Shown here piece by piece: positions 50,626 through 60,606 of a stretch of DNA of 64,000 nucleotides (positions are counted from its first letter, which is position 1; every line of letters begins with the position of its first letter). Below the pieces are notes generated by a model. It was not told where the DNA came from and did not search any database. It saw nothing but the letters and a program-made list of their open reading frames with translations. This DNA comes from Globisporangium splendens (lineage: Eukaryota; Oomycota; Peronosporomycetes; Pythiales; Pythiaceae), in the NCBI GenBank assembly GCA_006386115.1, contig VFIW01000010.1:806001-870000 (forward strand), in the 5' to 3' direction. The translations under genes and the position numbers were made by a program.

Positions 50626-51770
50626 TTTCCCTTTCTTGCCGCAGCGGATCTGCCACCTCGATGAGCGTGGCTGCCGCGCGGTGGTTGGTAGTCTCTTGCC
50701 TGATTTCCAGTGCGAGGAGCGGATTGCCTTGGAGCGGGACACTTCGACTGATAGTGTCCTCGCTTGCCACAATTGAAGCAGGTCACTTCGGCACTGCTAA
50801 GATCCATTGGCATCGGGCCATGGAAGCGCTGGCTGTTCGTGACTGCTCGGTGGCTGGTATGCGCACCATTGTGGCGGCCAGCGTTCCAATCAGGTCGACT
50901 GACTCTGAATGATTGCTGCTCAACGAGCGCAATGCGGATCGCATCTTCCATCGTGGCCGGCAAGCGTCGGTACAGCTCCTGACGCGCTGGTCCACTGTTG
51001 AGGCCGTTGAGAAACGCAGGCACTTTCACGGACTCAGGCAAAGGGCTGATCGTGATCGCCGCGCATAGGCTTCTCATCTCCTGGATGTATCGTTCCAGCG
51101 AGAGCTTCCCTTGTCTCAAGGAGAAGAAACGACCTTGCAACAGCACTTCGCTGTTCGGAGGCTGATACATGGCGGTGATTTTCGCACGGAAAATATCCCA
51201 CGTGTCGAACGCACACTCATCGGCGAGCAACGTCGAGAATGCCCATTCCGACGCTCGACCGCGCAGGTTCGAGGTGGCGAAAGACACCATCTGCTCGTTG
51301 CTGTCGATGAGCTGAGCCTTGGCGCAACGCTCCACGGCGAGTAGCCAGTGGGTGAGCTTGTCGCCATCCGCACCATCGAATTTCGGAGCGTCAATCTTGA
51401 CAGCTCTTGGGCGGGGAGTTTGGGACGTTTGTGTCTGAGGCGCAGCAGCCGCACTCGACAAAGACGTGGCTGCACCAGCAACCACAGATACCACTCGCTC
51501 GAGCGCTTCACGCGACTCAGCGGCTGAGCGCAGCATCTCTGCGGTCAAGCTTGCGGCGACTTGCATTTGTGCTTGCGCACTTCGCTCTCCTTCGAGGCGC
51601 TGAGCGTTCGAGAAGTTCTCGAACTGCTCGAGTCGAAAGATTTGCTGCTCCGGCGACGCCGAGAGCAACTCTAGCGCGACTTGGTCGCCTAGAGCTTGTG
51701 CCATTCGGGTCAGCACACTCCGGTGTTCAGCCGAGAGGTGCGGGAACTGCGCAGGGTCAATTGACGCCAT
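50577..51770 (-). CDS. gag: Gag polyprotein of element C
   Basis: 397 residues, MASIDPAQFPHLSAEHRSV. Recognisable Gag domain (LTHWLLAVERCAKAQ, SNLRGRASEWAFS, YQPPNSEVLLQGRFFSLRQG) and one CCHC knuckle, CFNCGKRGHYQSKC, before a basic tail. No breaks. It lies two residues from the 5' LTR leader and overlaps the pol frame at its 3' end. Confidence 0.92.
   Translation of the reverse strand: MASIDPAQFPHLSAEHRSVLTRMAQALGDQVALELLSASPEQQIFRLEQFENFSNAQRLEGERSAQAQMQVAASLTAEMLRSAAESREALERVVSVVAGAATSLSSAAAAPQTQTSQTPRPRAVKIDAPKFDGADGDKLTHWLLAVERCAKAQLIDSNEQMVSFATSNLRGRASEWAFSTLLADECAFDTWDIFRAKITAMYQPPNSEVLLQGRFFSLRQGKLSLERYIQEMRSLCAAITISPLPESVKVPAFLNGLNSGPARQELYRRLPATMEDAIRIALVEQQSFRVSRPDWNAGRHNGAHTSHRAVTNSQRFHGPMPMDLSSAEVTCFNCGKRGHYQSKCPAPRQSAPRTGNQARDYQPPRGSHAHRGGRSAAARKGNGTSQQKRDALLRRTL
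50587..50631 (-). promoter_or_regulatory. Programmed -1 frameshift signal between gag and pol (element C)
   Basis: Slippery heptamer G GGA AAC (50625-50631) in the gag register AAG GGA AAC, the same heptamer class used by feline immunodeficiency virus. After a 4-nt spacer comes an 8-bp perfect stem, CGTCTCAG with CTGAGACG (50613-50620 and 50587-50594). Its loop can form a second AGCG/CGCT stem. pol is in the -1 frame and open through this point. Confidence 0.75.
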
Positions 51771-51822
51771 GATGAATCCTTGAGGGAGCGATTCAGGCAG
51801 TCACCTCTGCCGGGTCGTAGAT

Positions 51823-51840
51823 TGACTACGAGTGCTACCG
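51823..51840 (-). promoter_or_regulatory. Probable primer-binding site of element C
   Basis: On the minus strand CGGTAGCACTCGTAGTCA begins one base from the 5' LTR; it resembles the A/B site with T changed to C at the first base. Confidence 0.4.
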
Positions 51841-51841
51841 T

Positions 51842-52388
51842 TGTAACCGGACACTTCCGAGTTACGCAGCACGGTACGTGTGTGAGGAAGCGTGTGCACG
51901 ACTTCTCTCAAGGACTCTGTTCCAAGAGCTGTTGCCTGCTTCCTGCAGTGCAACGATCGGTTACCTATAGATCTCTATAGAGTAACCGTCAATAACTAAA
52001 GGCTTAGTCAGAGGTAAAAATGGAACTGTTTATTTGTTGGGGGTTGCCCTCTGCAGGACACCCTGAGTTATCTTTAGTTCACTATCTAGCAGAGTGAACT
52101 TCCGCTTATTTCAATGTGGACATAAGTGAATGGCTCTGAATTGCCGTGTTATTCAATTGGTCTAAAAGCATAGAGTTTTAGCCTATGAGAGTCGTGTCTG
52201 TGACCGACCTCTAATCAGAGTAGCTTGGCTACCTTTGTGGTTCGAGTGGGTGCAGCGAACCTAATGGGTCGGCAGCCTAGGTGTTTCTCGTAGCTAGGTA
52301 CGGAAACTTTAGTTACATGCGGATTAGTCCAATGTGAACAGATTGAGCTGAGTTGCTGCGGTGCAACTTAGCGTGTGACCCCGTTACA
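51842..52388 (-). repeat. 5' LTR of element C (right copy)
   Basis: 547 bp, on the plus strand TGTAACCGGACAC ... GACCCCGTTACA; nearly identical to the left copy and includes the hairpin at 51958-51988. Confidence 0.9.
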
Positions 52389-52500
52389 AAGCCTCCCAAC
52401 GCGTCCACACCTGCTGCAATCTCGACACTCGCCGCCGGTGCGCCAACCTCTGCCACGCCACAACCACTCATCTGCGCCAGCATGCGGCACACACAAACAC

Positions 52501-52812
52501 TGTTGTGAAGACGCCTCGATCTGCTACTGCCTGATACCGGTATCTACCGGTGATACCGACCTCCACTCATGGCATCGCAGTCATTCCAGTGTTTACGCTA
52601 TTATGTTTACAACAGGTAAGACATGATTGTGGGTGCAGGATCTGATCGCACCCACCAGCTGTTTATGTGTAACGTTCCTAGTGGATAGTACAGACAAGAA
52701 TCCAGTAGGAATCCAGTAGGCTTAGATGCAGCATGTGTGCATGTGAACTAAGGACCTCATTCAATCAACCACTTTGCATTTTGCATCCAACCACTCAAGC
52801 AGCTTTCCAACA
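52501..52812 (+). repeat. Probable 5' LTR of copia element E
   Basis: 312 bp with TGTTG ... CAACA inverted ends, directly followed by the primer-binding site. The left limit is set only by the terminal motif, because the other LTR is not in the window. The 112 nt before it (52389-52500) hold nothing I can identify. Confidence 0.6.
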
Positions 52813-52824
52813 GGTTATGAGCCC
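52813..52824 (+). promoter_or_regulatory. Copia primer-binding site overlapping the gag start codon (element E)
   Basis: GGTTATGAGCCC is the complement of a Met tRNA anticodon arm (anticodon CAU). Its ATG is also the start of gag. The same motif follows the LTRs at 57151-57539 and 61938-62328. Confidence 0.65.
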
Positions 52825-55414
52825 AAGCTCGTACGACTCTGCCTCCGCCGCCTCCACCACCAACGCAACCATGGACCACGCCAGCACCGCCCGCATCAAC
52901 AAGTTCGACGGGAACAACTTCCACGCGTGGAAGTTCAAGATGCAGATGGTGCTCGAAGAACGTGACCTGTGGAAGGTCGTGAGCGGGGAAGTGAAGCCCG
53001 AGCACTGTGTGACCGAGCTGGACCAAGCGACGTTCAAGAGGAAGTCTCGAAAGGCGATGGCGACCATCTGCCTCGCGATGGAAGACTCGCAACTGCCGTT
53101 GGTTCGCTCGGCGAGTGGTGCGCATGATGCATGGTCAAGACTGGAAGACCACTTCGAGAAGAAGAGCCTCGCGAACAAGCTCTTTCTTCGTCGTCGTTTC
53201 TTCACGGCCATGATGGAAGAAGGTGATGATGTGCTCGCGCACATCAACAAGGTCAAGACGCTGGCGGAACAGCTCGACGCGGTCGGCGCTCCGGTCAGCG
53301 AGGACGACTTGGTGATCACGCTTCTCGGCAGCCTGAGCGAGTCGTACCAGTTCCTGATCACGGCGTTGGAATCGCGTTCTGACACGTTGACATGGGAGCT
53401 CGTGACGTCTCGGCTCCTGCATGAAGACATGAAGCGCAAGGAGCAAGGCGGCGACGGGGTCGCTGCAGGCCAAGCGTTCATGACGGGAGACAAGAAGCGC
53501 AGTACGCGGCCAGGCAAGAAGACTGGCGCGTGCAACTACTGCGGCAAGATGGGTCATTGGATCGCGGAGTGTCCCTCGCGGATCCATGACAACGCGGACC
53601 GGCAACGTCCGCAGCGTGCGAATGTGGCACACAACCAAGACGAAGACTCGGGTGATTTCCTGTTTGCGGTCGGCAAGGGGAGCGGCGACGACGCCAAGAA
53701 CCCGACATGGCTCATCGACTCGGGTGCGACGCAGCACATGTCGTACTCGAAACGGTTCATGACCAAGTACAAGACCATCGATCCAGTCGACGTACACCTC
53801 GCAGACGACGGAGTCGTGCAAGCGATCGGCAGCGGCGACATCGTGATGATGATGAAGACTCCAAGTGGCGTCAAGAAGGGTGTGCTCACGAACGTGTGGC
53901 ACATCTCCAAACTGACGCGCAACTTGTTCTCGGTCGGCCGATTCACCAAGGATGTCGCGCCAATAACGTTCGACACCAGCGTTTGCTATGTGAACCTCAA
54001 GAACCAGAAGTGGAAGATCGGCGAGCGCGCCGGCAAGGGTCTGTTCAAACTGTGCATGACGCCTGTGCAAGCGGAGAGTGCGAGCGTCGCGAGTGTGCCC
54101 GAAGCGCCGCGGATGAGCAAGTCGTACTTGTGGCACCTTCGACTCGGCCACATCGGCCACGGCGGACTCGACGCGATAGTGAAGCAGAAGCTCGGCGTCG
54201 GCATCGACATCGCGTCAGTGAGCAAGTGGGAGCTCTGCAGCGGATGTGCGCTCGGTAAGCAGACGCGAGTGAATTTCCAGTCGACTGCTCCCGAGCGTGC
54301 CAAGAACATGCTCGACGTCGTGCACAGCGATGTGTGCGGTCCGATGCAGACGGCGACATTCTCCGACAAACGCTACTTCGTGACGTTCATCGACGACAAG
54401 TCGCGGTTCTGTGTGGTGTTCCTGCTTCGCAGCAAGTCGGAAGTGCTGGACAAGTTCGTGCAGTTCGTCAAGTTTGCTGAGACCCAGACCGGGAGGCGTG
54501 TGAAGGTGCTTCGGAGCGACAACGGCGGCGAGTACGTGTCCAACAAGTTCGCCGCGTTCTGCCGCAACCGAGGCATCGTGCAGCAGTTCACGCCGCCGTA
54601 CACACCCCAGCTCAACGGAGTGGCCGAGCGCATGAATCGGACGTTGGTCGAGAGTGCGCGGTGCATGATCGAGCACGCGGGACTGTCCAAGCGCTACTGG
54701 GGTGAAGCAGTGACGACGGCAGCGTTTCTGCGCAATCGGTGTCCGACGCGAGCGACCGGTCACGACAAGTCTCCACACGAGGTGTGGACGCAGAAGAAGC
54801 CGTTGTTGAAGAATCTGAAGGTCTTCGGGTGCCACGCGTACGTGCACGTGCCAAGCGAGAAGCGATCGAAGCTCGACGCGCGGTCGGTATTGTGTCGCTT
54901 CTTGGGCTACTCGGACCACGAGAAGACGTATCGGTTCGAGGAGCTGTCGAGCAGCCGGATTGTGGTGAGCCGCGACATGCAGTTCATGGAAGACACGTTC
55001 GACAGCGGCAAGCACGGACAAGTCGGCAGCAAGGCAGTCGAGTTTCGTGACGCGGATGGAGCGACCGACGGTGAAGACGACGACGACCACGACAACGAGG
55101 ACAGAGACGAAGACATGAACGAGCAACCGGCGGAGCCAGCATCGACGAACGAACGGTCGCAATGGCAGCAACGTCAACCTTCGCGTCGGCAGCCACAGCG
55201 ACCGCAGCAGCCGCAGCCGAATGTCGAGTACCCACCGGGGTCCAAGCGCCATTCGCGGACGCACTCGCTCGAAGCTCTGTCGGAGCCACCCGTGGAGAAG
55301 CGTTACGGACGAGTGGGTCGTACAAGTGGAGCAAGTTCGACGCCAGATCCAAGGTCATCGCTCGATGACATGTCGGCGCTACTCGCATCGATTGACGAAG
55401 AAGAATGTACTCAC
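52817..55414 (+). CDS. Copia element E Gag-Pol, 5' part (gag-PR-IN), cut before RT
   Basis: 866 codons without a break, MSPSSYDSASAAS. Domains: copia-type Gag (RINKFDGNNFHAWKFKMQMV), CCHC knuckle CNYCGKMGHWIAEC near residue 240, protease LIDSGATQHM near 300, pre-integrase finger (HLRLGHIGHGG ... CSGCALGKQ), integrase core (HSDVCGPM, LRSDNGGEYVS, NGVAERMNRTLVE), then a linker rich in Asp/Glu and Gln/Pro (RQPQRPQQPQP). The sequence is cut by the LTR of element F before RT begins. It is a different family from F/G/H. Confidence 0.9.
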
Positions 55415-55805
55415 AGTTAAAGGTCTAGAGCGCGGAGGAAGAAGGATGAACCGGAGTGAGCTTGAGATGGCAAATTGGAAAGTAAGATTGTTTAAGGTTG
55501 GTCTCCTACCCGTGCGACACTGAGCGTGTCCACTCGGTGTTGGACACAAACGGAGGCTCCTGTGAGCCACAAGATCCTGAGATGTACGGAGAGGATCTAA
55601 CCAATCAAAATGCACTATCCTACGCTGTCACCCTAAAGATTCCCCAACATTCAATGATTATGCTACGAGACATGAACAATGCTTACGCTCTATGAGAAAT
55701 TCCAGTGTTTACGCTTGGCGTAAACAAGTGTCCCATACGGGAACGTTCCACGAAAGAGACGTGCGGTTGGCATCGTTCGTACCACAAACACGGTACATCT
55801 CAATA
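55415..55805 (-). repeat. 3' LTR of copia element F
   Basis: About 390 bp, on the minus strand TATTGAGATG ... CCTTTAAC. It follows the polypurine tract CTTGAGGGAGGC of F and joins E at ACTCACA. It contains a GTTTACGC...GCGTAAAC inverted repeat. Confidence 0.85.
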
Positions 55806-55818
55806 GCCTCCCTCAAGG

Positions 55819-57150
55819 TTAACAACCTTGGATGCCGAGATCTTCCGTGAGTTCTTGGTGTCTCGGTCCGGGCAATCCCTTCGTGAGCAAATCGGCCAAC
55901 ATCATCGAAGTGCTGCAGTACTCGACTTCGACTTCACCGGATTTCACTTCATCACGGATGTGATGGTACTTGATGTCAATGTGCTTGGCCCGACCATGAT
56001 TGACTGGGTTCTTCGTCATCTTGATGCACGACTGATTGTCTTCGAAAATCACAAGCTTGGGGGCCTCAACACCAGCGGCAACCAAAATCTCACACAACAG
56101 TCGGTGTACCCACTTGCCTTCTTGGATCGCCAAACTGAGAGCAATGTACTCGGCTTCGCTCGTCGAGAGGGACACACTTGACTGCTTCTTGCTTCCCCAA
56201 CTGATCGGGCCACCGGCCAACTTGAACACATAGCCGGACGTTGACTTTCGATCAGCAACGTCGCCCGCCCAGTCGGCATCCGAAAAACACTTGAAGTCGA
56301 GTTCATCACTTGACTTGAATCGGATTCCATGCGACTTGGTGCCTTGCAAGTAGCGAAAGATTCGCTTCACCGCAGTCCAGTGCATGTCTTGCGGGGTTTC
56401 CATGAAGCGAGCCACCATGCCGACGGCAAAGGCAATGTCTGGTCGCGTCGCACACATCAAGTGCGTGAGTGCACCGACAGCTTCACGGTAGGGAACATCG
56501 GTCGCAGGCGCTTGATTTTCACCTTGTACCATCTTCGCGCTGATGTCGACTGGACTCGCGACGGACTTGCAATCTTCCATGCCGAAACGCTTGAGGATGT
56601 CGTCGATGTAGCGCCGTTGGCACAAAGTCACACCACCGTCCTCATGTTCGATCAGCTCGATGCCGAGAACGAACTTGCACGCGCCACTGTCAGTCATCTC
56701 AAAGCGCTGCTTGAGTTCATGCTTGACTTCAGCAATCAGATCGCTCGAACTTCCGGTCACAATCACGTCGTCGACGTACACCAGAAGCAAAACGCAATGT
56801 CCTGCGACGCATTTGATGTAGAGGCACGGGTCGAACTTGGACACTTCAAAGCCAATAGAGCGCACATACTCGTCGAACGTCTCGTTCCATACGCGAGAAG
56901 CTTGTTTCAACCCATAGATCGACTTGAGCAATTCCAAACAGTCGAACTTGTCGTCGACTTCCATGCCTTCCGGAATGAGGATGAACACGAGTTCCTTCAT
57001 TTGGCCGTACAAAAAGGCAGTGACCACGTCAAGTTGGTCGATCGGCCATCTGAGCAGTTTGGCAAGCGCGATCACCATGCGAAGAGTCACGTACTTGACA
57101 ACTGGCGCAAACGTCTCCGTGTAGTCGACGCTGTATTTCTGCTTGAAACC
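55819..57150 (-). CDS. Copia element F pol, 3' half (RT-RNase H)
   Basis: 443 codons from GFKQKYSVDYTETFAPV, the copia RT entry motif, to DLGIQGC and TAA. RT has QLDVVTAFLYGQ, YGLKQASRVWNE and the catalytic LLLVYVDDVIVTG. RNase H has TRPDIAFAVGMVARFM, CFSDADWAGDVADRKSTSGY and SLSTSEAEYIALSLA. No stop. The 5' half of F is displaced by element G, inserted in the opposite direction at GGTTT. A polypurine tract (CTTGAGGGAGGC) lies just past the stop. Confidence 0.9.
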   Translation of the reverse strand, partial: GFKQKYSVDYTETFAPVVKYVTLRMVIALAKLLRWPIDQLDVVTAFLYGQMKELVFILIPEGMEVDDKFDCLELLKSIYGLKQASRVWNETFDEYVRSIGFEVSKFDPCLYIKCVAGHCVLLLVYVDDVIVTGSSSDLIAEVKHELKQRFEMTDSGACKFVLGIELIEHEDGGVTLCQRRYIDDILKRFGMEDCKSVASPVDISAKMVQGENQAPATDVPYREAVGALTHLMCATRPDIAFAVGMVARFMETPQDMHWTAVKRIFRYLQGTKSHGIRFKSSDELDFKCFSDADWAGDVADRKSTSGYVFKLAGGPISWGSKKQSSVSLSTSEAEYIALSLAIQEGKWVHRLLCEILVAAGVEAPKLVIFEDNQSCIKMTKNPVNHGRAKHIDIKYHHIRDEVKSGEVEVEYCSTSMMLADLLTKGLPGPRHQELTEDLGIQGC

Positions 57151-57539
57151 TATTGAGATGTACCGTGTCTGTGGTACGAACGATGTCAACTGCACGTCTC
57201 TTTCGTGGAACGTTCCCGTATGGGACACTTGTTTACGCCAAGCGTAAACATTCGAGTTTCTCATACAGCGTAAGCATCGTTCATGTCTCGTAGCATAATC
57301 ATTGAATGTTGGGGAATCTTTAGGGTGACAACGTAGGATAGTGCATTTTGATTGGTTAGATCCTCTCCGTACATCTCAGGATCTTGTGGCTCACAGGAGC
57401 CTCCGTTTGTGTCCAACACCGAGTGGACACGCTCAGTGTCGCACGGGTAGGAGACCAACCTTAAACAATCTTACTTTCCAATTTGCCATCTCAAGCTCAC
57501 TCCGGTTCATCCTTCCCTCCGCGCTCTTGACCTTTAACA
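57151..57539 (+). repeat. 5' LTR of copia element G
   Basis: 389 bp, TATTGAGATG ... CCTTTAACA, with noncanonical TA...CA ends. Left flank AAACC (57146-57150); right side is the primer-binding site GGTTATGAGCCC. Confidence 0.88.
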
Positions 57540-57543
57540 GGTT

Positions 57544-60203
57544 ATGAGCCCAAGTACAAGCACCACGACCGACAAGACGATCATCGACAAGTTCAACGGC
57601 GACAACTTCGCGACGTGGGCACGCTACATGCGTGGCGTGTTCCTCACCAAGTCTGTGTGGGACGTCGTCAACCGCCAAGATACTCCGGTCTTCACCGATG
57701 CGCGCATCAAGGACGAATATGTTCGCACGAACAATGTTGCGTTTGGTTTGCTGCTGCTGCACATCGACGCCGAGTATCATCATGTCGTGGATGATTGCGA
57801 AGAAGCGTGGGTGGCATGGTGCCCGTCTGAAGGTTCTCTACCAAGATTCCCAGAAGGCCGGCCGCATCTATCTCAAGCGTCAGTTGTTCAGCATTGAGAT
57901 GAAGGAAGGCGACAACCTATTGCACCACTGTAATGAGGTCCTCAACATCCACGCCAAGCTTGTGGGTATCGGCGCGAAGATGGAGGACGAAGACGTCGCG
58001 ATTTGCTTGCTTCGAAGTTTGCCGAAGAGCTACGAGAACGTGGTTCTGCACATCGAAATGAGCAACGCCGACTTGAAGACCCAAGATGTGGTCAAGGTGC
58101 TCAACAACGAGCATGTGAAGCGTTCGGGCGAGAAGAAGACCGTGAAGACTGAAGACCATGCGAAGGCGTTCAATGCCGAGAATGAGCCTCGCGTCTGCTC
58201 GTTCTGCGGCAAGGTTGGTCACTCGGTCGACCGGTGCTGGACCAAGAACAAGCAAGCTGGACGCAAGCCAAGTCGCATGGGTGGCAATGGCCGCAAGCGT
58301 GTAAACTACGTCGAGCGCGACTACGACGATGATGAAGCCCCGCTTGCGTTTGCTGTGTCGATGGAGTGTGGTGTCACGTCCACGAAAGAAAATATGCGAG
58401 GAATGTGGGCGATCGACAGCGGCGCGACGCATCACATCTGCAATGACAAGTCCAAGTTTGCTGTTTTGGACGAGCGCGACCATGGTGATTTGGTCGTCGC
58501 GAACGGCAACAAGACCAAGATCCTTGGCGTTGGTACTGTGAACGAGCGAATCGCTCTACCAAACGGCGAAGTGCGTGATCTCAAGGTGGTCGATGTGTTG
58601 TACGTGCCAAGTGTGGGGAAGAATTTGTTGTCGATCCCCCAGATCAACAAGTCGAACAAGTTCCAAATCGTGTTCGACGGTCCAAGTATGAGCGTGCTGA
58701 ACAAGACTTCAAGCAAGGTGGTCGCAACCGCTGACTTTGTCGATGGCCTGTACTGGCTTCGGGTGCCACCAAATGCGATGACCAAGTCCGCGATGACAGC
58801 TGCAGTGCCAAGTCCGCGTCGACTCTTCACGAGCGAATGGGTCATGCATCGGTCCAAGTGTTGCGCCAACTAGTCGACAAAGCCATGGTGAAGGATGCCA
58901 ATTTTCCATCCAACACTCGAGACTTGGCGACCTGTCGTGGCTGTCAACAAGGGAAAATGGTTCAAAAACCATTCAAGTCGAATGTGGAAAAGCGCACGTT
59001 TGGGGTGTTTGAGCTGATCCACTTGGACATTTGTGGTCCGATGGAAGTTGAGAGCATCGGCGGCAGCAAGTATTTGCTTTTGATCGTCGATGAGGCCAGT
59101 GGGTCGATGAAGGGATTTTGCCTGCCGAACAAGTCCGACAGTGAAGACATGTTGAAGAAACTCATCGTTCAAGTCGGCAACCAGTTCAACAAGAGCGTGA
59201 AGTTTGTCCGACACGATGGTGCCAAGGAGTTCACAACCAACTCGATCAAGCGATTCTACGCTGATCGCGGCATCCAGCAACAAGTGACTGTGCCGTATGC
59301 TCACCAGGCGAATGGTACCGCTGAACGCGCGATCCGAAGCATCGTGACAATGGGTCGCAGCATGCTGCACCACGCGCGTTTGGACAAGTCGTTTTGGGCC
59401 GAAGCTGCAATGACCGCGATTTACATCAAGAATCGTCTTCCTTCTCCCAAGTCCGACACGAAAACACCATTCGAAATGGTCAACAAGTCCAAGCCAAGTG
59501 TGAAGCACATGCGTGTTTTCGGGTGTTTGGCGTACGTCTTGACTCCGAAAGAGAAGCGTTTGAAGTGGGATCCCAAGTCTCAACCTGGTCTGTTCATGGG
59601 CTACGAAGAATCGTCCAAGGCTTGTCGCGTGTATGACATCGAGGGGGACAAGGTGGTGATCAGTCGCGATGTCAACTTCGATGAAGCCGTTATTGGTGGA
59701 ACTTTGCTGAATGACTCGGCGGATGGTATGACCGACATCCTGAACCGACTTGAAGACATCGAGATCGAAGGCACTCGTCCGCTGTCGGTGTTCAAGTGCA
59801 CTGGCAAGCGCCATGCTGGAACTTCGCAGTCTGCTGAAATCCCAACCAACGCCGACGAGTCAACCACTGAAGCTGATGAAAGCGATGAGGACGGCGCAAC
59901 TCGTCGATCGACTCGCCGACGTATCTCGCCTGTCGAGTGGTGGCGTGCAAGTGCCAACATGGTCGAAGTTCGCGACTTGTCCGAGCCTACTTCATTCCAA
60001 GAAGCTGTGAGTGGTGCCGAACAAGTGCATTGGCGCAACGCGATCCGTGCTGAGCTCAAGTCTATGCGTCTTCGTGGTGTGTTCCGTGCTGCCAAGCTTC
60101 CGACCGATCAGCGTGCAATCAGCACCAAGTGGGTGTTCAAGATCAAGCGCAACACCGATGGAACGATCAACAAGTACAAGGCTCGACTTGCCGCGAAGGG
60201 TTT
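57544..60203 (+). pseudogene. Copia element G gag-PR-IN and start of RT, two frameshifts, then cut
   Basis: Starts [17 protein letters not shown] inside the primer-binding site. Gag ([17 protein letters not shown]), one extra base near 57823 compared with H, knuckle [14 protein letters not shown], protease [10 protein letters not shown], a second frame change near 58820, integrase finger ([10 protein letters not shown] ... CRGCQQGK), core (HLDICGPME, VRHDGAKEFT, ANGTAERAIRS), the acidic linker and the beginning of RT (QRAISTKWVFKIKRNTDG, KARLAAKGF). The gene is then cut by the LTR of F' inserted in inverted orientation with target duplication GGTTT (60199-60203). Confidence 0.88.
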
Positions 60204-60593
60204 TGTTAAAGGTCTAGAGCGCGGAGGAAGAAGGATGAACCGGAGTGAGCTTGAGATGGCAAATTGGAAAGTAAGATTGTTTAAGGTTGGTCTCCTACCC
60301 GTGCGACACTGAGCGTGTCCACTCGGTGTTGGACACAAATGGAGGCTCCTGTGAGCCACAAGTTCCTGAGATGTGCAGAGAGGATCTAACCAATCAAAAT
60401 GCACTATCCTACGTTGTCACCCTAAAGATTCCCCAACATTCAATGATTATGCTACGAGACATGAACGATGCTTACGCTGTATGAGAAACTCGAATGTTTA
60501 CGCTTGGCGTAAACAAGTGTCCCATACGGGAACGTTCCACGAAAGAGACGTGCGGTTGCATCGTTCGTACCACAAACACGGTACATCTCAATA
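60204..60593 (-). repeat. 3' LTR of copia element F'
   Basis: 390 bp, plus strand TGTTAAAGG ... CATCTCAATA; nearly identical to the LTR of F. Confidence 0.88.
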
Positions 60594-60606
60594 GCCTCCC
60601 TCAAGG

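Larger units (their letters stand above)
36356..52388 (-). mobile_element. Gypsy element C, interrupted by element B
   Basis: Flanked by a perfect 5-bp target duplication AAGCC (36351-36355 and 52389-52393). The LTRs are 548 and 547 bp and nearly identical. The order on the minus strand is LTR (right), leader, gag, -1 frameshift signal, pol, [element B], end of pol with chromodomain, polypurine tract, LTR (left). A long antisense ORF lies next to the left LTR. pol has two in-frame TGA codons and one homopolymer frameshift, so C is probably inactive now. It is a different family from A and B but has the same architecture. Confidence 0.9.

Noticed and set aside
54215..55264. Long minus-strand ORFs (349 and 341 codons) opposite copia element E
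   Set aside because: They lie wholly inside a conserved sense gene with GC-rich codons and show no domain, no coiled coil and no counterpart at the same place in G or H. They are shadows, unlike the gypsy antisense ORFs, which extend beyond pol.
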